Shown: positions 7,585 through 17,079 of the stretch, one piece after another | How positions within the stretch are numbered: position 1 is the stretch's first letter | Layout of the letters: each line of letters starts with the position of its first letter | Source of the DNA: Roseivirga sp. UBA6052 | Lineage (GTDB): Bacteria > Bacteroidota > Bacteroidia > Cytophagales > Cyclobacteriaceae | Reading direction: 5' to 3' | Length of the DNA stretch: 64,000 bases | Assembly: GCA_002427755.1 (NCBI GenBank) | Contig: DIYO01000009.1 | Span: 3,296-67,295 of the forward strand | Notes under the pieces: model-generated | The model's input: only the letters and a program-made list of their open reading frames with translations | Told to the model about the DNA's origin: nothing | Databases searched by the model: none | Translations under genes and position numbers: made by a program

Positions 7585-10500
7585 TTCCCTCCTCCCTTAC
7601 CTTTGTAAGGAACGGTTTTCACCTTTGGAGCACCATTCTTCTTCACATATTCATCTACCATGCGCTGAGACTCTTCCTTAATAAATTTTTTCAGCTCCAC
7701 CGGGAAGGTCTTATCTGATGCCACGCCAGTGTATTTGGCGTCAATCTTCATAAATACATCAAATAAGAGTTTCTGGCTTTTATCTGATATATAGACAAAA
7801 TAAGGCACCAATTTAGTCAAGACTTGTTGGTCTGTATTGCCCATATCTTTATACCCAGAACCAAGACGATTCATTGCATTACTTAAGCAGCCAGCATCTG
7901 TGCCGCATTTATCGATTAGTTTGGTCCAATCATTATTAGGCCTTCGTATCTCAGGATATTTTAAACCTTTTCCTGCAGAATTAGAGGCTAAATTCGGTGC
8001 GGAACTCTTAAGCTCTTCTCCGGCTTTAGCCCAAGCTGACTCCAATTCGCTATCGCTCATAGCAGCAGCCGGAATTAGATCAAAGAGTTTAGCGGTCTTA
8101 TATCCTCTGAAGATATACCCTTTCACGCCATCACCATCCGGAATCATTCTTACAAGATGATCACCTAACACCCGTGATCTAGTTCCACTATTGGATGTTC
8201 TTTTTCCTTTTTCGACCATAAAGAAATTCTTCTCATTTATTCGGAATAAATAAGCATCGTTATGACTCGTAGGAAGTTCTTCAATATCTACTAAATAAAA
8301 GCTACTGTCGGACGGATAGCTAACGCTATATGATTTGCCCTCTGACTTATCATAAAAAACCTCTTTATAAATTTTGTCGCTCGCATTCTGTGTTATCCAG
8401 GTTCTAGCTACATCCTTTCGCAACTCACCACCAATAGAGAGATAGACATTGCTCTTATTCCATTTCAGTGCTTTAAGGTCCTCCGTCCCCACAACTTTCT
8501 CCACTTTGCCCCCTAAAACCATTTCCCCAGAAAAATAATCGTACAATCTATAAGTTGCTTTGCCAATAGAATCATGGGCGTAAACATCTTTACCCGTCCC
8601 TGCCGAACCATACCATGTAAAACGAGAAGCGATCTCATTGCCCTCAATATCTCTGGCATAAAGCATACTATTCTTCTTATCGAAGGTCAATGGCTTCCCT
8701 TTAGGCCGAATATCACCCTCAGATTTCTTAAGCTCTGGGTCTATACCAAATTCCTCAAGATAGGCGTCAATATCTTTCTTGAATGCCAGAGTTGCATATT
8801 GAATATCACCAGCTTTTGCCTTATCAAAGTCTTTAAATACCATGGCACCAGTTTTACCCTTCTCGTCTTTGAAAAAGTGAACAACAGCGCCATTTTTTGA
8901 CTGCTTGCTAAAAGTGTAATCTTGGACCTTGGTACCTTTTACTATGATTACCCATCCGCCATTCTCCAACTTAATAATATAGGCCCCTCTAGTATTGGCT
9001 ATTAGTTTACGCATTGGACCGAAACCTCGACCTGAATCTAAATCGTAGTTCATTCCATAGCTCACATTACTAAGTGAGTCATAAACGATTGCTCCATATT
9101 TTTTAGCAGAAGGATCTAATCTATGGTTAGCGAACGCGCGTTTCTTTATGCTTCCTTCTGGGGTATAGAATTTGATACTCTTGTTGTCGTTATACAAGTG
9201 ATAGATGTATGCGGTACTATCAGAAATGACATTTACTTTTTGGTTCTTCCACTCCTTACCATTCTCAAGGCTGTAGAAGTTTTCCATTTCTAAATACTGT
9301 TGAGTAAGTGGAAAGTAAGTGATGAGTTTGTCGTCTGAAGTTTTCATCGACTTTGATGCAATATTTGTGATACTCAATCCATCGGCAGACAGCAGTCTAT
9401 AGCGCATGTTAGCCAACTTGGTGTAGGCAAAAGTGCTCAAATCCACTTGGAGCTTATCCTGTCGCAAAAATGTATCAATTTCATATACTTGTTCTGCGGA
9501 GTGAATACTTCCAACTTGTGAATTATCAAACTTGGCTCGAAAATCAGGCAAGAAGTACCAGTAATAAAAAGCTCCCTGCTTGTAAATAGCGAGTTTATTA
9601 CCTCTCGCGTCTTCTATCTGATTTTGTAAATTAACGACCTTTCCCCTACTGGTTAGAACATACGTGCTATCCGTTAATTTACCCCAATAAAAATGATCTG
9701 TTGTTAATTCTGCCTTTACAAGTTTGCCTGCTTGAGCCGCTGCGTCTCTAACAACAAACGATCTATTCACTTCCCCTCTTATGTATGCGATATAACTCTT
9801 TCCTATCGTGTAAGAGGAATAAGTGTTTTTTGCCGTTCCCGGTAGAAACCTTCTTCCGGCATTAAATACGGAAATGCCTGCTTTGCTTTTAGTCCAGAAT
9901 ACTTCACTCTTTCCACCACCTAATACTTCACCACCTGTCCAAGTAGTTCTGTTCTTGATTTTATCATAGTCTGTTAGAAGTATCCATGAGTTTAAGTCAT
10001 TAACATAGGTCAATCGATCATCGGTATAGTCTAATGAATAGGCAGTGCCTGTATAATACGGCAGACCATTTACAGCTACTTGCTTTTGGCTGTATTGACG
10101 AATGTATTGGGCATGATAGTCTTCAGGAAAGGCAACTTTCTCTCTTCCGGTTGTTGTGCCATTAGCATAAGTAATTTTTCTGAGTACAATACGGCTCCTG
10201 GTATCCTGATCCCCAATTACTTCACCTTTTATCCAATTTCCTTGATTGTCTTCTTGAAAGAATTGACGAGAAGTTCCTACGGCACCGTCACTCACACGTT
10301 TTGTTACTTCTGAGATATCTCTATTTGAAGTTTCATCACGAGTCTTCGTAATCACAAAATCGCCTTGCTCTGTAGCTCGATTTTCAACGATTGTTAAAAA
10401 ACCATCTGTAGATTCATATGTGAATGTAGAAATGACCTTTGGCGCTACATCTGTGGTTAACATACGGCTCACCTTAGTTCTTCGACCTTCAGCATCGAGC

Positions 10501-10982
10501 TCATAGTACTCTTCGAAAGTCAGTGCACCATTCTGAAGCACCTCTACCTTGATTAACTGATCTGACTTATTATAACTGTAGTTTTTTGTTATCGAATTTG
10601 TGCCTTGACTCTGAGTAGTCTTCACCAGAAGCCCTTTCTTATATTCATAGTCAGATGTTCTTAAGGCAAGGTTATTTGCCGGGTTTAAGACTTGAACTTT
10701 TTGAAGTACTCCCTTTTTATCGACTGTATAGACAGTCTTGTAAGACTGTTTATTGTTATAGTCCTCTGTAAGCACTGAAGTGAGTCTTCCTTGTGCATCG
10801 AAAGTCTCGATATCCTTTTTAACTTTTATCTCTCCCTTGTCTTGAACATACTGGTATGTATACCATTCAATAGAGGAAACTTGCCCTTGAATACCCTTTG
10901 ATTTGAGTGTAGGTATTTCAAGAATTTGAGCCGAGACTGTAAAGGAAAGAATTAAGAAGACTAAAAAAATGAGATGTTTCAT
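7581..10982 (-). CDS. Large secreted protein of unknown function with YD-repeat-like N-terminus
   Basis: The 1133-residue product has a clear signal peptide (about 1-18, ending V-S-A-Q) and no other membrane segment. Residues about 30-260 contain short beta units such as Y-D/Y-N/Y-E followed by G-x-L, reminiscent of YD/RHS-like repeats seen in Bacteroidota 'RHS repeat' exported proteins. The central part is rich in aromatic and charged beta strands. The last ~130 residues look helical, with two Cys (C-G-T-D-A-G-C), and the protein ends in a Lys/Gly tail. I do not recognise a catalytic motif and there is no T9SS domain, so the periplasm is the likely location. The stop overlaps the convergent barrel gene by 4 bp; the start lies 2 bp after the upstream gene's stop, indicating co-transcription. 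Confidence 0.7.
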   Translation of the reverse strand: MKHLIFLVFLILSFTVSAQILEIPTLKSKGIQGQVSSIEWYTYQYVQDKGEIKVKKDIETFDAQGRLTSVLTEDYNNKQSYKTVYTVDKKGVLQKVQVLNPANNLALRTSDYEYKKGLLVKTTQSQGTNSITKNYSYNKSDQLIKVEVLQNGALTFEEYYELDAEGRRTKVSRMLTTDVAPKVISTFTYESTDGFLTIVENRATEQGDFVITKTRDETSNRDISEVTKRVSDGAVGTSRQFFQEDNQGNWIKGEVIGDQDTRSRIVLRKITYANGTTTGREKVAFPEDYHAQYIRQYSQKQVAVNGLPYYTGTAYSLDYTDDRLTYVNDLNSWILLTDYDKIKNRTTWTGGEVLGGGKSEVFWTKSKAGISVFNAGRRFLPGTAKNTYSSYTIGKSYIAYIRGEVNRSFVVRDAAAQAGKLVKAELTTDHFYWGKLTDSTYVLTSRGKVVNLQNQIEDARGNKLAIYKQGAFYYWYFLPDFRAKFDNSQVGSIHSAEQVYEIDTFLRQDKLQVDLSTFAYTKLANMRYRLLSADGLSITNIASKSMKTSDDKLITYFPLTQQYLEMENFYSLENGKEWKNQKVNVISDSTAYIYHLYNDNKSIKFYTPEGSIKKRAFANHRLDPSAKKYGAIVYDSLSNVSYGMNYDLDSGRGFGPMRKLIANTRGAYIIKLENGGWVIIVKGTKVQDYTFSKQSKNGAVVHFFKDEKGKTGAMVFKDFDKAKAGDIQYATLAFKKDIDAYLEEFGIDPELKKSEGDIRPKGKPLTFDKKNSMLYARDIEGNEIASRFTWYGSAGTGKDVYAHDSIGKATYRLYDYFSGEMVLGGKVEKVVGTEDLKALKWNKSNVYLSIGGELRKDVARTWITQNASDKIYKEVFYDKSEGKSYSVSYPSDSSFYLVDIEELPTSHNDAYLFRINEKNFFMVEKGKRTSNSGTRSRVLGDHLVRMIPDGDGVKGYIFRGYKTAKLFDLIPAAAMSDSELESAWAKAGEELKSSAPNLASNSAGKGLKYPEIRRPNNDWTKLIDKCGTDAGCLSNAMNRLGSGYKDMGNTDQQVLTKLVPYFVYISDKSQKLLFDVFMKIDAKYTGVASDKTFPVELKKFIKEESQRMVDEYVKKNGAPKVKTVPYKGKGGGN

Positions 10983-10984
10983 GA

Positions 10985-11554
10985 CTACTTACCAAAGTGG
11001 GTGAGTACCTCCTCCGAGATTATACTAACGAGCATAATGCGCATACCTGCCTCGTAATCGAGTATTCTCCAACCTTCAAAGTCGGATCTTGAATTCACAA
11101 ACATTTGTCTAGCTGAGGTAACCTGAACTTTGTTACCATCTTGAGAAAAGCCTGCTTCGCCATACTGCTTTTTTAAAGCACTGATCATTATGTTTTTGGC
11201 TTGATCATTTTCCAAATTGATCACGTAATTCATTTGGAATTGATAGTCAACTAATGCGAAACTTCCTTTCTCTGTAGATTGAAATATTTCACTAACGCTT
11301 TCAATAGTAAGATCACCAAAGTTTACATCCATTTTGGCATTGTTGAGCATTGCATTGTACTGCTGCTCAAACATGGCTTTGCCAACCATTGCCAACAGAT
11401 CCGGATGAACATAGTCAAGTGCATCGGAAATCTTCTTTTCTTGAAGTAGGGCAAAATAAGTTTCCACGTCAGCCTTTATGGCTTTTTCATTCTCTTGCCC
11501 AACCAATGTGATTGTCAAGCAGAGAAGTATAGTTATATAATAAACTCTTCTCAT
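10985..11554 (-). CDS. Small secreted protein of unknown function
   Basis: The 189-residue product has a signal peptide (about 1-19, ending L-V-G-Q). The rest alternates helix and strand, and begins with a segment (A-I-K-A-D-V-E-T-Y-F-A-L-L-Q) resembling the first helix of NTF2-like/DUF3887-type periplasmic proteins; that fold assignment is inference. The C-terminus holds an S-D-F-E-G-W-R-I-L-D-Y strand typical of such domains. It lies 2 bp upstream of the 1133-aa gene and almost certainly shares its mRNA. It is separated from the next upstream gene by a GAAA-capped hairpin with a T run. Confidence 0.65.
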   Translation of the reverse strand: MRRVYYITILLCLTITLVGQENEKAIKADVETYFALLQEKKISDALDYVHPDLLAMVGKAMFEQQYNAMLNNAKMDVNFGDLTIESVSEIFQSTEKGSFALVDYQFQMNYVINLENDQAKNIMISALKKQYGEAGFSQDGNKVQVTSARQMFVNSRSDFEGWRILDYEAGMRIMLVSIISEEVLTHFGK

Positions 11555-11560
11555 AGTAGT

Positions 11561-11581
11561 AAAAGGAGGCTTTCGCCTCCT
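11561..11581 (-). terminator. Terminator or attenuator between two secreted-protein genes
   Basis: On the minus strand, AGGAGGC-GAAA-GCCTCCT is followed by TTT, giving a 7-bp stem closed by a GNRA loop. It sits only 7 bases before the ATG at 11554. It should end most transcripts from the 330-aa gene and may let a fraction through to the downstream pair. Confidence 0.7.
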
Positions 11582-11596
11582 ACTTATAGTTGGAAA

Positions 11597-12589
11597 TTAT
11601 TTTACGACTTCGTACATCTTTTGTAGCGTACCTTTAAGAAATGCTGACCCACCTAGTTTTGCCCCTGCCTTGTACTTTTGAGGATCACAGTTCACAATAG
11701 TTGCTTGAGATATTTCCCAATTATCGGCACGATAGACTTTGAACATTCCCATATCGGTACCCCATGAATCTCTATCAGCCACTTGCATAGCTTCGAACTT
11801 TTGTTCTTTCAACACTCCGTTAATAGGCAGTTCTTCTACGGAAAACTTGCTGTAGTAATTGAAGTTATTATAACTATAGGTGCCATTTATCTTGAAATTT
11901 GCCTTTGCTTTGACTTTAGCTGTCTTACTCATTCTACCCAGCATTTTGGAAGCGGCTCCTTTATTATCATCAAATGAGGTTACGGCTATAACTACATTAT
12001 TCATTATGAAATCCGCATCTGCCTCTACTTTCATATTGGTACCGTAGGTATATGAAACCTGTTTGGCAGAAAGTGGGCTTCCATCAGTTGTCCCTTTTGT
12101 TGTAATGAATGTTACTCCTTCAGGTCTTGTTCTTACATTACCGAAATAGAAGCCTGGAAGCGGACCTGTTGAAGACACTTTCTCCCATCTATCCTCTCTC
12201 TTTTTCACATAGGCTTTATGGTTCCAAAGCTCATCTATACTTACTATCTCAAAACCTTGAGACTTTAACTCTGCCACATATTCAGCATATAGCTCATTTG
12301 TAATTTGCTGAAGTTCTTGTTCGCTAATACCGGGAATTGCTAAGGTCAATGAGGCTTTAGAATCTCCTTTAACACCTCCTCCAAACATTCTCCCTCCTTG
12401 TTTTTCATCAGTTTGGGTAAAGCCTACTTGATAAGTGACTTGAAAGTCAGAAATCAATACCCTCTTTGGCTTTTTCTTCATTCTCTTATTAGAGCTGCCC
12501 TTATCTACAATTTTATAGTCGCCAACACTTTGGGCAGAAAGACCCAGTGTGAATAAAAGTCCAATACAGATCGTCAGTATATTTTTCAT
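11597..12589 (-). CDS. Secreted protein of unknown function (330 aa)
   Basis: The open frame extends to 12625, but the ATG at 12589 begins directly with a signal peptide (M-K-N-I-L-T-I-C ... L-S-A-Q), so I use it. After a basic segment the protein carries K-R-V-L-I-S-D-F-Q-V-T-Y, a Gly-rich stretch, a helix pair, and repeated beta strands with A/D and N/Y pairs. The V-L-I-S-D-F opening and periplasmic location recall CsgG-like or other envelope assembly proteins, but I cannot confirm a family. One Cys lies near the C-terminus. A weak -7-like TATGTTTT occurs on the minus strand at 12639-12632. A hairpin terminator follows. Confidence 0.65.
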   Translation of the reverse strand: MKNILTICIGLLFTLGLSAQSVGDYKIVDKGSSNKRMKKKPKRVLISDFQVTYQVGFTQTDEKQGGRMFGGGVKGDSKASLTLAIPGISEQELQQITNELYAEYVAELKSQGFEIVSIDELWNHKAYVKKREDRWEKVSSTGPLPGFYFGNVRTRPEGVTFITTKGTTDGSPLSAKQVSYTYGTNMKVEADADFIMNNVVIAVTSFDDNKGAASKMLGRMSKTAKVKAKANFKINGTYSYNNFNYYSKFSVEELPINGVLKEQKFEAMQVADRDSWGTDMGMFKVYRADNWEISQATIVNCDPQKYKAGAKLGGSAFLKGTLQKMYEVVK

Positions 12590-12681
12590 AGCATTTTGAT
12601 TTAATGCTAAGTTCCTGTCTATCAAGAGTGAAAAACATACTGCCCTAACCGTAAATGTTTCTACGTGCTAGCACGGATATG

Positions 12682-13299
12682 CTAAATGAGGTTATTTGCG
12701 TAGGCGAACTTGATAAGCCCTACAATGGAGCCTGTTTTGGTTTTGCGAAAGATGTTCTTGCGGTGCGTCTCTACAGTTCGTTCACTAATAAAAAGCTCCT
12801 CCGCAATCTGCTTGTTGGAATACTCTTGGGCAATTAGCTTGAGTATTTCTCTTTCACGAGCTGTTAGCAATTTTCCTTCTTCTGGCTCATAAAGGCTATT
12901 TACAAGCATCTGGTTAATGTCATTAGACAAGTACATCTTACCTTGACGCACGGTGTAAATAGCATCTAGAAGTTCCTCTTTCGAATCCTTCTTTAGCACA
13001 TATCCATTGATGCCTTCTTTAAGAATTTCCTTTACAAGGTGAGATTCATCGTGCATGCTCACAACAATTACCTTAAGCTCAGGAGAAAGCCTTTTAGCTT
13101 TTTGTACCAAGCTTAAGCCATCATCATCACCCAAATTATAATCTGTAATTAATAACTCCGGTTTATGCTTTTCTATGGAGCGGATAGCAGTTAGCACATC
13201 CCCTACAGCGTCCAAAACTTGAAATGCATCATCTTCCTCAATGAGCTTTTTCAAGCCATCGAGCATTAAGCCATGATCATCTACAAGTACGATTTTCAT
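12682..13299 (-). CDS. NarL/FixJ-family response regulator
   Basis: The receiver domain (1-120) opens with M-K-I-V-L-V-D-D-H and has the phospho-acceptor Asp at residue 53 (T-D-Y-N-L-G). The C-terminal LuxR-type helix-turn-helix (about 140-205) has L-T-A-R-E-R-E-I-L-K-L-I and S-E-R-T-V-E-T-H-R-K-N-I. The frame is open to 13341, but the ATG at 13299 gives the canonical receiver start, so the extra 14 residues are rejected. It lies about 80 bases downstream of the HisKA_3-type kinase gene on the same strand, its likely partner. When phosphorylated it should bind DNA as a dimer; targets are unknown, but the adjacent secreted-protein cluster is a candidate (inference). Confidence 0.9.
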   Translation of the reverse strand: MKIVLVDDHGLMLDGLKKLIEEDDAFQVLDAVGDVLTAIRSIEKHKPELLITDYNLGDDDGLSLVQKAKRLSPELKVIVVSMHDESHLVKEILKEGINGYVLKKDSKEELLDAIYTVRQGKMYLSNDINQMLVNSLYEPEEGKLLTAREREILKLIAQEYSNKQIAEELFISERTVETHRKNIFRKTKTGSIVGLIKFAYANNLI

Positions 13300-13378
13300 A
13301 TAATCTTTAATAGTGGAAGTGGTACCAAAGAGCCAATTCATTCAAGCAAGATGCTCAATGACTTGTCATTCTAAAATA

Positions 13379-15343
13379 CTAATTAGTGGTCATTTCCTTG
13401 TCCGTATTAGCGGGTATAATTTCTTCTTGGGTGATTAAGTTTACCGTTACCATTGTTCCCTTAATTCCGGCTCTGGAGTCCAAGTCGAACTCTCCATTAA
13501 TCAAATTGAGTCTAGTTTGGATATTTTTCCAACCGTTCCCTTTTCCATTATAGAACTGATCAGTATTAAAACCGATACCGTTATCCTCTATGGTAAGTGT
13601 CAATTCATTGGACTCTCTTGTCAACTGAATAGTAATAGCATCAGCATTCGCATACTTTAATACATTATTCACCCATTCTTGGGTAATTCGAAAAAGAGAG
13701 ATCTCTTCAATTTCATACAAGCGTTTATTGTTATCAAAAATCAATACTTCACAAGCAACCTGAGTAGACTTGTTAATCCGCTCTCCTAGCTCTTTAAGCG
13801 CTGCAGATATTCCCTTTTTCATCAAAGTCTGAGGCATTAGGTCGAAGCAAATGTTTCTTAGCTCGGTGTACATCTCATTAATTACAGATTCACCATTTTT
13901 AAATACCTCTTGACGCTTCTCTAAATCCTTAGAAGAGTATTCATTCAATTGGGAAAGGTTTAGCTTCAAAACTGAAATCAGCTGCCCAAAACCATCATGT
14001 AAATCTCTAGCAAATCGATTACGTTCTTTCTCTTGAGAATTGATAACTGCATTAATTTCTGCCTCTCTAACTTGTATTTCTGCTTCCTTTTCAATCAAAA
14101 GCTGTTTGCGTCTCATCTGACTCCGAATAATCAACAACAACGTTATACCTAGGCACAAAACAACAACTAAACCAACAATCAAAACCTGATCTCTTTCAAT
14201 AGTCGCCTCTTGTCTTTCCAATTCAACATTCTGAAGATTTATTAGATTCTCCTTTTCTCTTAGATCAAAAGAAACTTGTAGTTCAGTTAATGATTCTTGT
14301 TTCTTCTGATCTAGAAATTGATCATTCAAAGTGTCATTTATCAATGATACTTCGAATGCTTTTCGATAATCTCCCTCACCGGAATAAATAAATTTGAGCT
14401 TGTGCGTTGCCAATTTGTGAATTTCGAGCATGCTCGATTGTATACTATAATCAATAGCCTTGAGATAAAACGCCTTAGCAATTGACGTCCTTCCTAAAGT
14501 GTCTTGCAAAACCCCATAATTGTAATTTGCATGGGCTAGACCAGACTTGGCATCTATTTTCTCATAAGCATTTATAGCTTTTTCATAACCTTTAAGTGCT
14601 TTATTGAATTCACCTTGAGATTTCATGGTATTGGCTACCGCCACCTCAATGTTACCTTCTAAAATATAGATACTTGTTTTAGCAAATAGCTTTCTAGCCA
14701 AACCAGCATAGTATTGAACACTGTCTTTATTATTGAGATAAGCATGCAGTGATACTAGATTAGCGTAACCATATAGCAAATTGGTTGTATCTCCTCTTTC
14801 AAGATTTATCGACAGAGATTTATGAAAGTAAGGGAGTGCTTCTAAATGGTCTTCTGTTAAAGAGTAAACTTGGCCTATGTTGTTATAAACACGATCCATA
14901 TATCGTTTATCACCCATTGAATCATATACTTCGAGCGCAGCAAAATTTGATTGAAGTGATTCATCAAAACGGCCAAGTTGAAGAAACATTTGTGCTTTAG
15001 ATAACTGATTATTAGCCTGTTCTAATATGTTCCCTGACTGACCGAAAAGTTTAGTCGCAATCTCGAATTCACTTAATGCTGAGTCATTTTGTTGTTTTAA
15101 CTGATGATAAATACCCTTAAACTTATGTCCCCATGCTTCAAGACCCACAAGATTCAATTCGATCGATCTTTCAATCACATGCCGAGAATAATAGAGCGAA
15201 CTATCTGGATTACTATAATAAAGTGCTCGTGCACGATTGATTTCAAATACCAAACGACTAGAATCGCTAACCTGTTCGTAAGAATAGGAATTGAAAAGAC
15301 AGACTAAGAATATATAAAAGCAGAATAATGTACGTCTCAACAC
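13379..15343 (-). CDS. TPR-containing sensor histidine kinase (HisKA_3 type)
   Basis: The 654-residue protein has a signal peptide (about 1-22), a periplasmic array of tetratricopeptide repeats (about 70-330), a short coiled coil, one transmembrane helix (about 385-406), then a cytoplasmic kinase. The phospho-accepting His is H449 in R-D-L-H-D-G-F-G-Q, the NarX/DegS-type HisKA_3 box. The ATPase domain follows, with E-W-V-N-N-V-L-K-Y-A (N box) and a G-N-G-W-K-N-I-Q-T-R motif. TPR arrays usually bind proteins or peptides, so the input may be an envelope protein. It precedes the NarL-type regulator and probably forms a two-gene operon with it. The final residues repeat the pattern of the soluble tail with no receiver fused. 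Confidence 0.9.
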   Translation of the reverse strand: MLRRTLFCFYIFLVCLFNSYSYEQVSDSSRLVFEINRARALYYSNPDSSLYYSRHVIERSIELNLVGLEAWGHKFKGIYHQLKQQNDSALSEFEIATKLFGQSGNILEQANNQLSKAQMFLQLGRFDESLQSNFAALEVYDSMGDKRYMDRVYNNIGQVYSLTEDHLEALPYFHKSLSINLERGDTTNLLYGYANLVSLHAYLNNKDSVQYYAGLARKLFAKTSIYILEGNIEVAVANTMKSQGEFNKALKGYEKAINAYEKIDAKSGLAHANYNYGVLQDTLGRTSIAKAFYLKAIDYSIQSSMLEIHKLATHKLKFIYSGEGDYRKAFEVSLINDTLNDQFLDQKKQESLTELQVSFDLREKENLINLQNVELERQEATIERDQVLIVGLVVVLCLGITLLLIIRSQMRRKQLLIEKEAEIQVREAEINAVINSQEKERNRFARDLHDGFGQLISVLKLNLSQLNEYSSKDLEKRQEVFKNGESVINEMYTELRNICFDLMPQTLMKKGISAALKELGERINKSTQVACEVLIFDNNKRLYEIEEISLFRITQEWVNNVLKYANADAITIQLTRESNELTLTIEDNGIGFNTDQFYNGKGNGWKNIQTRLNLINGEFDLDSRAGIKGTMVTVNLITQEEIIPANTDKEMTTN

Positions 15344-15391
15344 TTATATTTTGGCTAAGACAAAATAATTAATAGATCAGTTAATTAAAAC

Positions 15392-15607
15392 TTAATCGTC
15401 ATTAGAAAGAGTGGGAATGTCAGTGATCCAATCGAGGGAATCTGCACTAACTGAAGTAAACTCTATATTATCGTAATTTTCTTCAAGAACCATTGGAGGT
15501 TCTACATCTAGGGTACCATATTTCATGAACAACCCTACCGTAAGACAAGCGATAGCGAGAGTCAAGCTTATTCCGTGCAATATGTAACGTTTGGTTGAAG
15601 ACAACAT
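15392..15607 (-). CDS. Small single-pass membrane protein, unknown
   Basis: The 71-residue product has a basic N-terminus, one transmembrane helix (about 11-29), and an acidic exported tail rich in Asp/Glu/Ser. It lies 48 bp upstream of the histidine kinase gene on the same strand and may be co-transcribed. The acidic tail could contact the kinase sensor domain, but this is speculation. No family recognised. Confidence 0.55.
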   Translation of the reverse strand: MLSSTKRYILHGISLTLAIACLTVGLFMKYGTLDVEPPMVLEENYDNIEFTSVSADSLDWITDIPTLSNDD

Positions 15608-15697
15608 AGCTTACTAGTGCTTTGTAAAAAAATGCTTCAAAGAGTAAAAACCCTACCTATAATTTAATAAAAAAACGCAACCGATTGAAATCCCATG

Positions 15698-15721
15698 GCT
15701 AAGTGCAAAAATGCACTTAGC
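15698..15721. other. Perfect 10-bp stem-loop after ornithine aminotransferase
   Basis: GCTAAGTGCA (15698-15707) and TGCACTTAGC (15712-15721) flank a 4-A loop. It lies 9 bases past the minus-strand gene's stop. It lacks a T run on either strand, so it may be a 3'-end stabiliser or a factor-assisted terminator rather than an intrinsic one. Confidence 0.6.
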
Positions 15722-15730
15722 ATAGTTCAA

Positions 15731-17005
15731 TTATGACGCTTTAAAGTCTCTAATCGTTTTTTCAATAATATCACAACATTCATGTAGCTGCTCCTCAGTC
15801 ATTACTAATGGTGGCGCAAATCGAATAATGTTACCATGAGTAGGTTTTGCTAACAAACCATTCTCTTTCAATGCTACGCAGATATCCCAAGCTGTAGAAC
15901 TAGACGGGTGATCATTGATTACAATCGCATTTAAAAGTCCCTTTCCTCTAACCAGGGTTACTAAATCTGAGGTCTCAATGAACTTGTTCATTCTTTCTCT
16001 GAACAACTCACCCAACCTTCTAGCATTCTGAGTAAGCTTTTCATCTCGAATTACCTCAAGGGCTGTCATCGCTACTTCGCAGGCAATTGGGTTACCACCA
16101 AATGTAGATCCATGAGTTCCTGGAGTAATTACATCCATAATGTCATTATTAGCTAAGACTGCACTTACAGGATATACACCACCAGAAATAGCCTTACCTA
16201 AAATCAAAACATCAGGGGTAGCATAAGTCTCCTGTCTTTCACAGTGACCTTCGCAAGAACAGTTTCCGCATACAGCTAAAAGACCACCCGTACGTCCGAT
16301 CCCTGTTTGAATCTCATCGGCCATAAACAAAACATTGTGCTCCTTACATAGCTTTTCAACAGTCTTCAAAAAATGAGCACCTGGCACATTCACACCAGCT
16401 TCTCCTTGAATAGGCTCAATTAAGACACCAACCACATTTTCCATTTGAAGCGCCTCTTCCAAGGCCTCTCTGTCGCTGTAAGGAATCTTTATAAAACCAT
16501 GAGTAAATGGACCAAAATTCTTTCGAGCATCCGGGTCACTGGAGAAAGATATAATGGTAGTGGTTCTACCATGGAAGTTCTGATCGAATACGATAATCTT
16601 CCCTTCATTCTCTTCTACCCCTTTTTTCTCATAACCCCACTTTCTACAAATCTTCAAAGCAGTTTCAACAGCCTCAGCACCTGTGTTCATAGGAAGCACT
16701 TTGTCAAAGCCAAAATACTCAGTGATATATTTTTCGTATGGACCTAAAGCATCATTATAAAATGCTCTAGAGGTAAGCGTCAATTTTTCGGCTTGCTCTT
16801 TTAGAGCGCCTACTATTCTAGGATGACAGTGGCCTTGATTTACAGCACTGTAGGCCGAAAGAAAGTCGTAATATTTTTTTCCTTCAACATCCCAAAGAAA
16901 AACACCTTCTCCTTTGGCCAATACTACTGGCAGTGGATGATAATTATGCGCACCATATTTATCTTCTAAAGCAATAGCATCATTGCTGGTTTCAACCATT
17001 CCCAT
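15731..17005 (-). CDS. rocD: Ornithine--oxo-acid aminotransferase
   Basis: This class-III PLP-dependent aminotransferase moves the delta-amino group of ornithine to 2-oxoglutarate, giving glutamate semialdehyde and linking arginine to proline metabolism. Seen: N-Y-H-P-L-P-V-V at the N-terminus, S-A-Y-S-A-V-N-Q-G-H-C-H-P, N-T-G-A-E-A-V-E-T, D-E-I-Q-T-G-I-G-R-T-G, and the PLP lysine in L-G-K-A-I-S-G-G. A Cys-rich insert near residue 245 (C-G-N-C-S-C-E-G-H-C) is found in a subgroup of Bacteroidota RocD and may bind metal. The frame opens at 17056, but a -7 promoter element (17052-17045) overlaps that start, so the ATG at 17005 (or 16999) is chosen. Confidence 0.9.
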   Translation of the reverse strand: MGMVETSNDAIALEDKYGAHNYHPLPVVLAKGEGVFLWDVEGKKYYDFLSAYSAVNQGHCHPRIVGALKEQAEKLTLTSRAFYNDALGPYEKYITEYFGFDKVLPMNTGAEAVETALKICRKWGYEKKGVEENEGKIIVFDQNFHGRTTTIISFSSDPDARKNFGPFTHGFIKIPYSDREALEEALQMENVVGVLIEPIQGEAGVNVPGAHFLKTVEKLCKEHNVLFMADEIQTGIGRTGGLLAVCGNCSCEGHCERQETYATPDVLILGKAISGGVYPVSAVLANNDIMDVITPGTHGSTFGGNPIACEVAMTALEVIRDEKLTQNARRLGELFRERMNKFIETSDLVTLVRGKGLLNAIVINDHPSSSTAWDICVALKENGLLAKPTHGNIIRFAPPLVMTEEQLHECCDIIEKTIRDFKAS

Positions 17006-17044
17006 TTCTAATAATTTTACTTTTCTAAAACATTTTACTTCTAA

Positions 17045-17075
17045 CAAAGGTATCAAATCTATTTCACGGTATAAA
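17045..17075 (-). promoter_or_regulatory. Promoter of ornithine aminotransferase
   Basis: On the minus strand TTTA (17075-17072), 19 bp, then TACCTTTG (17052-17045) matches the Bacteroidota consensus TTTG-N19-TAnnTTTG with one mismatch. It rules out the longer reading frame starting at 17056. Confidence 0.7.
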
Positions 17076-17079
17076 GGAA

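Noticed and set aside
17006..17056. Longer start of ornithine aminotransferase
   Set aside because: The -7 element at 17045-17052 lies within it, so it cannot be in the mRNA.
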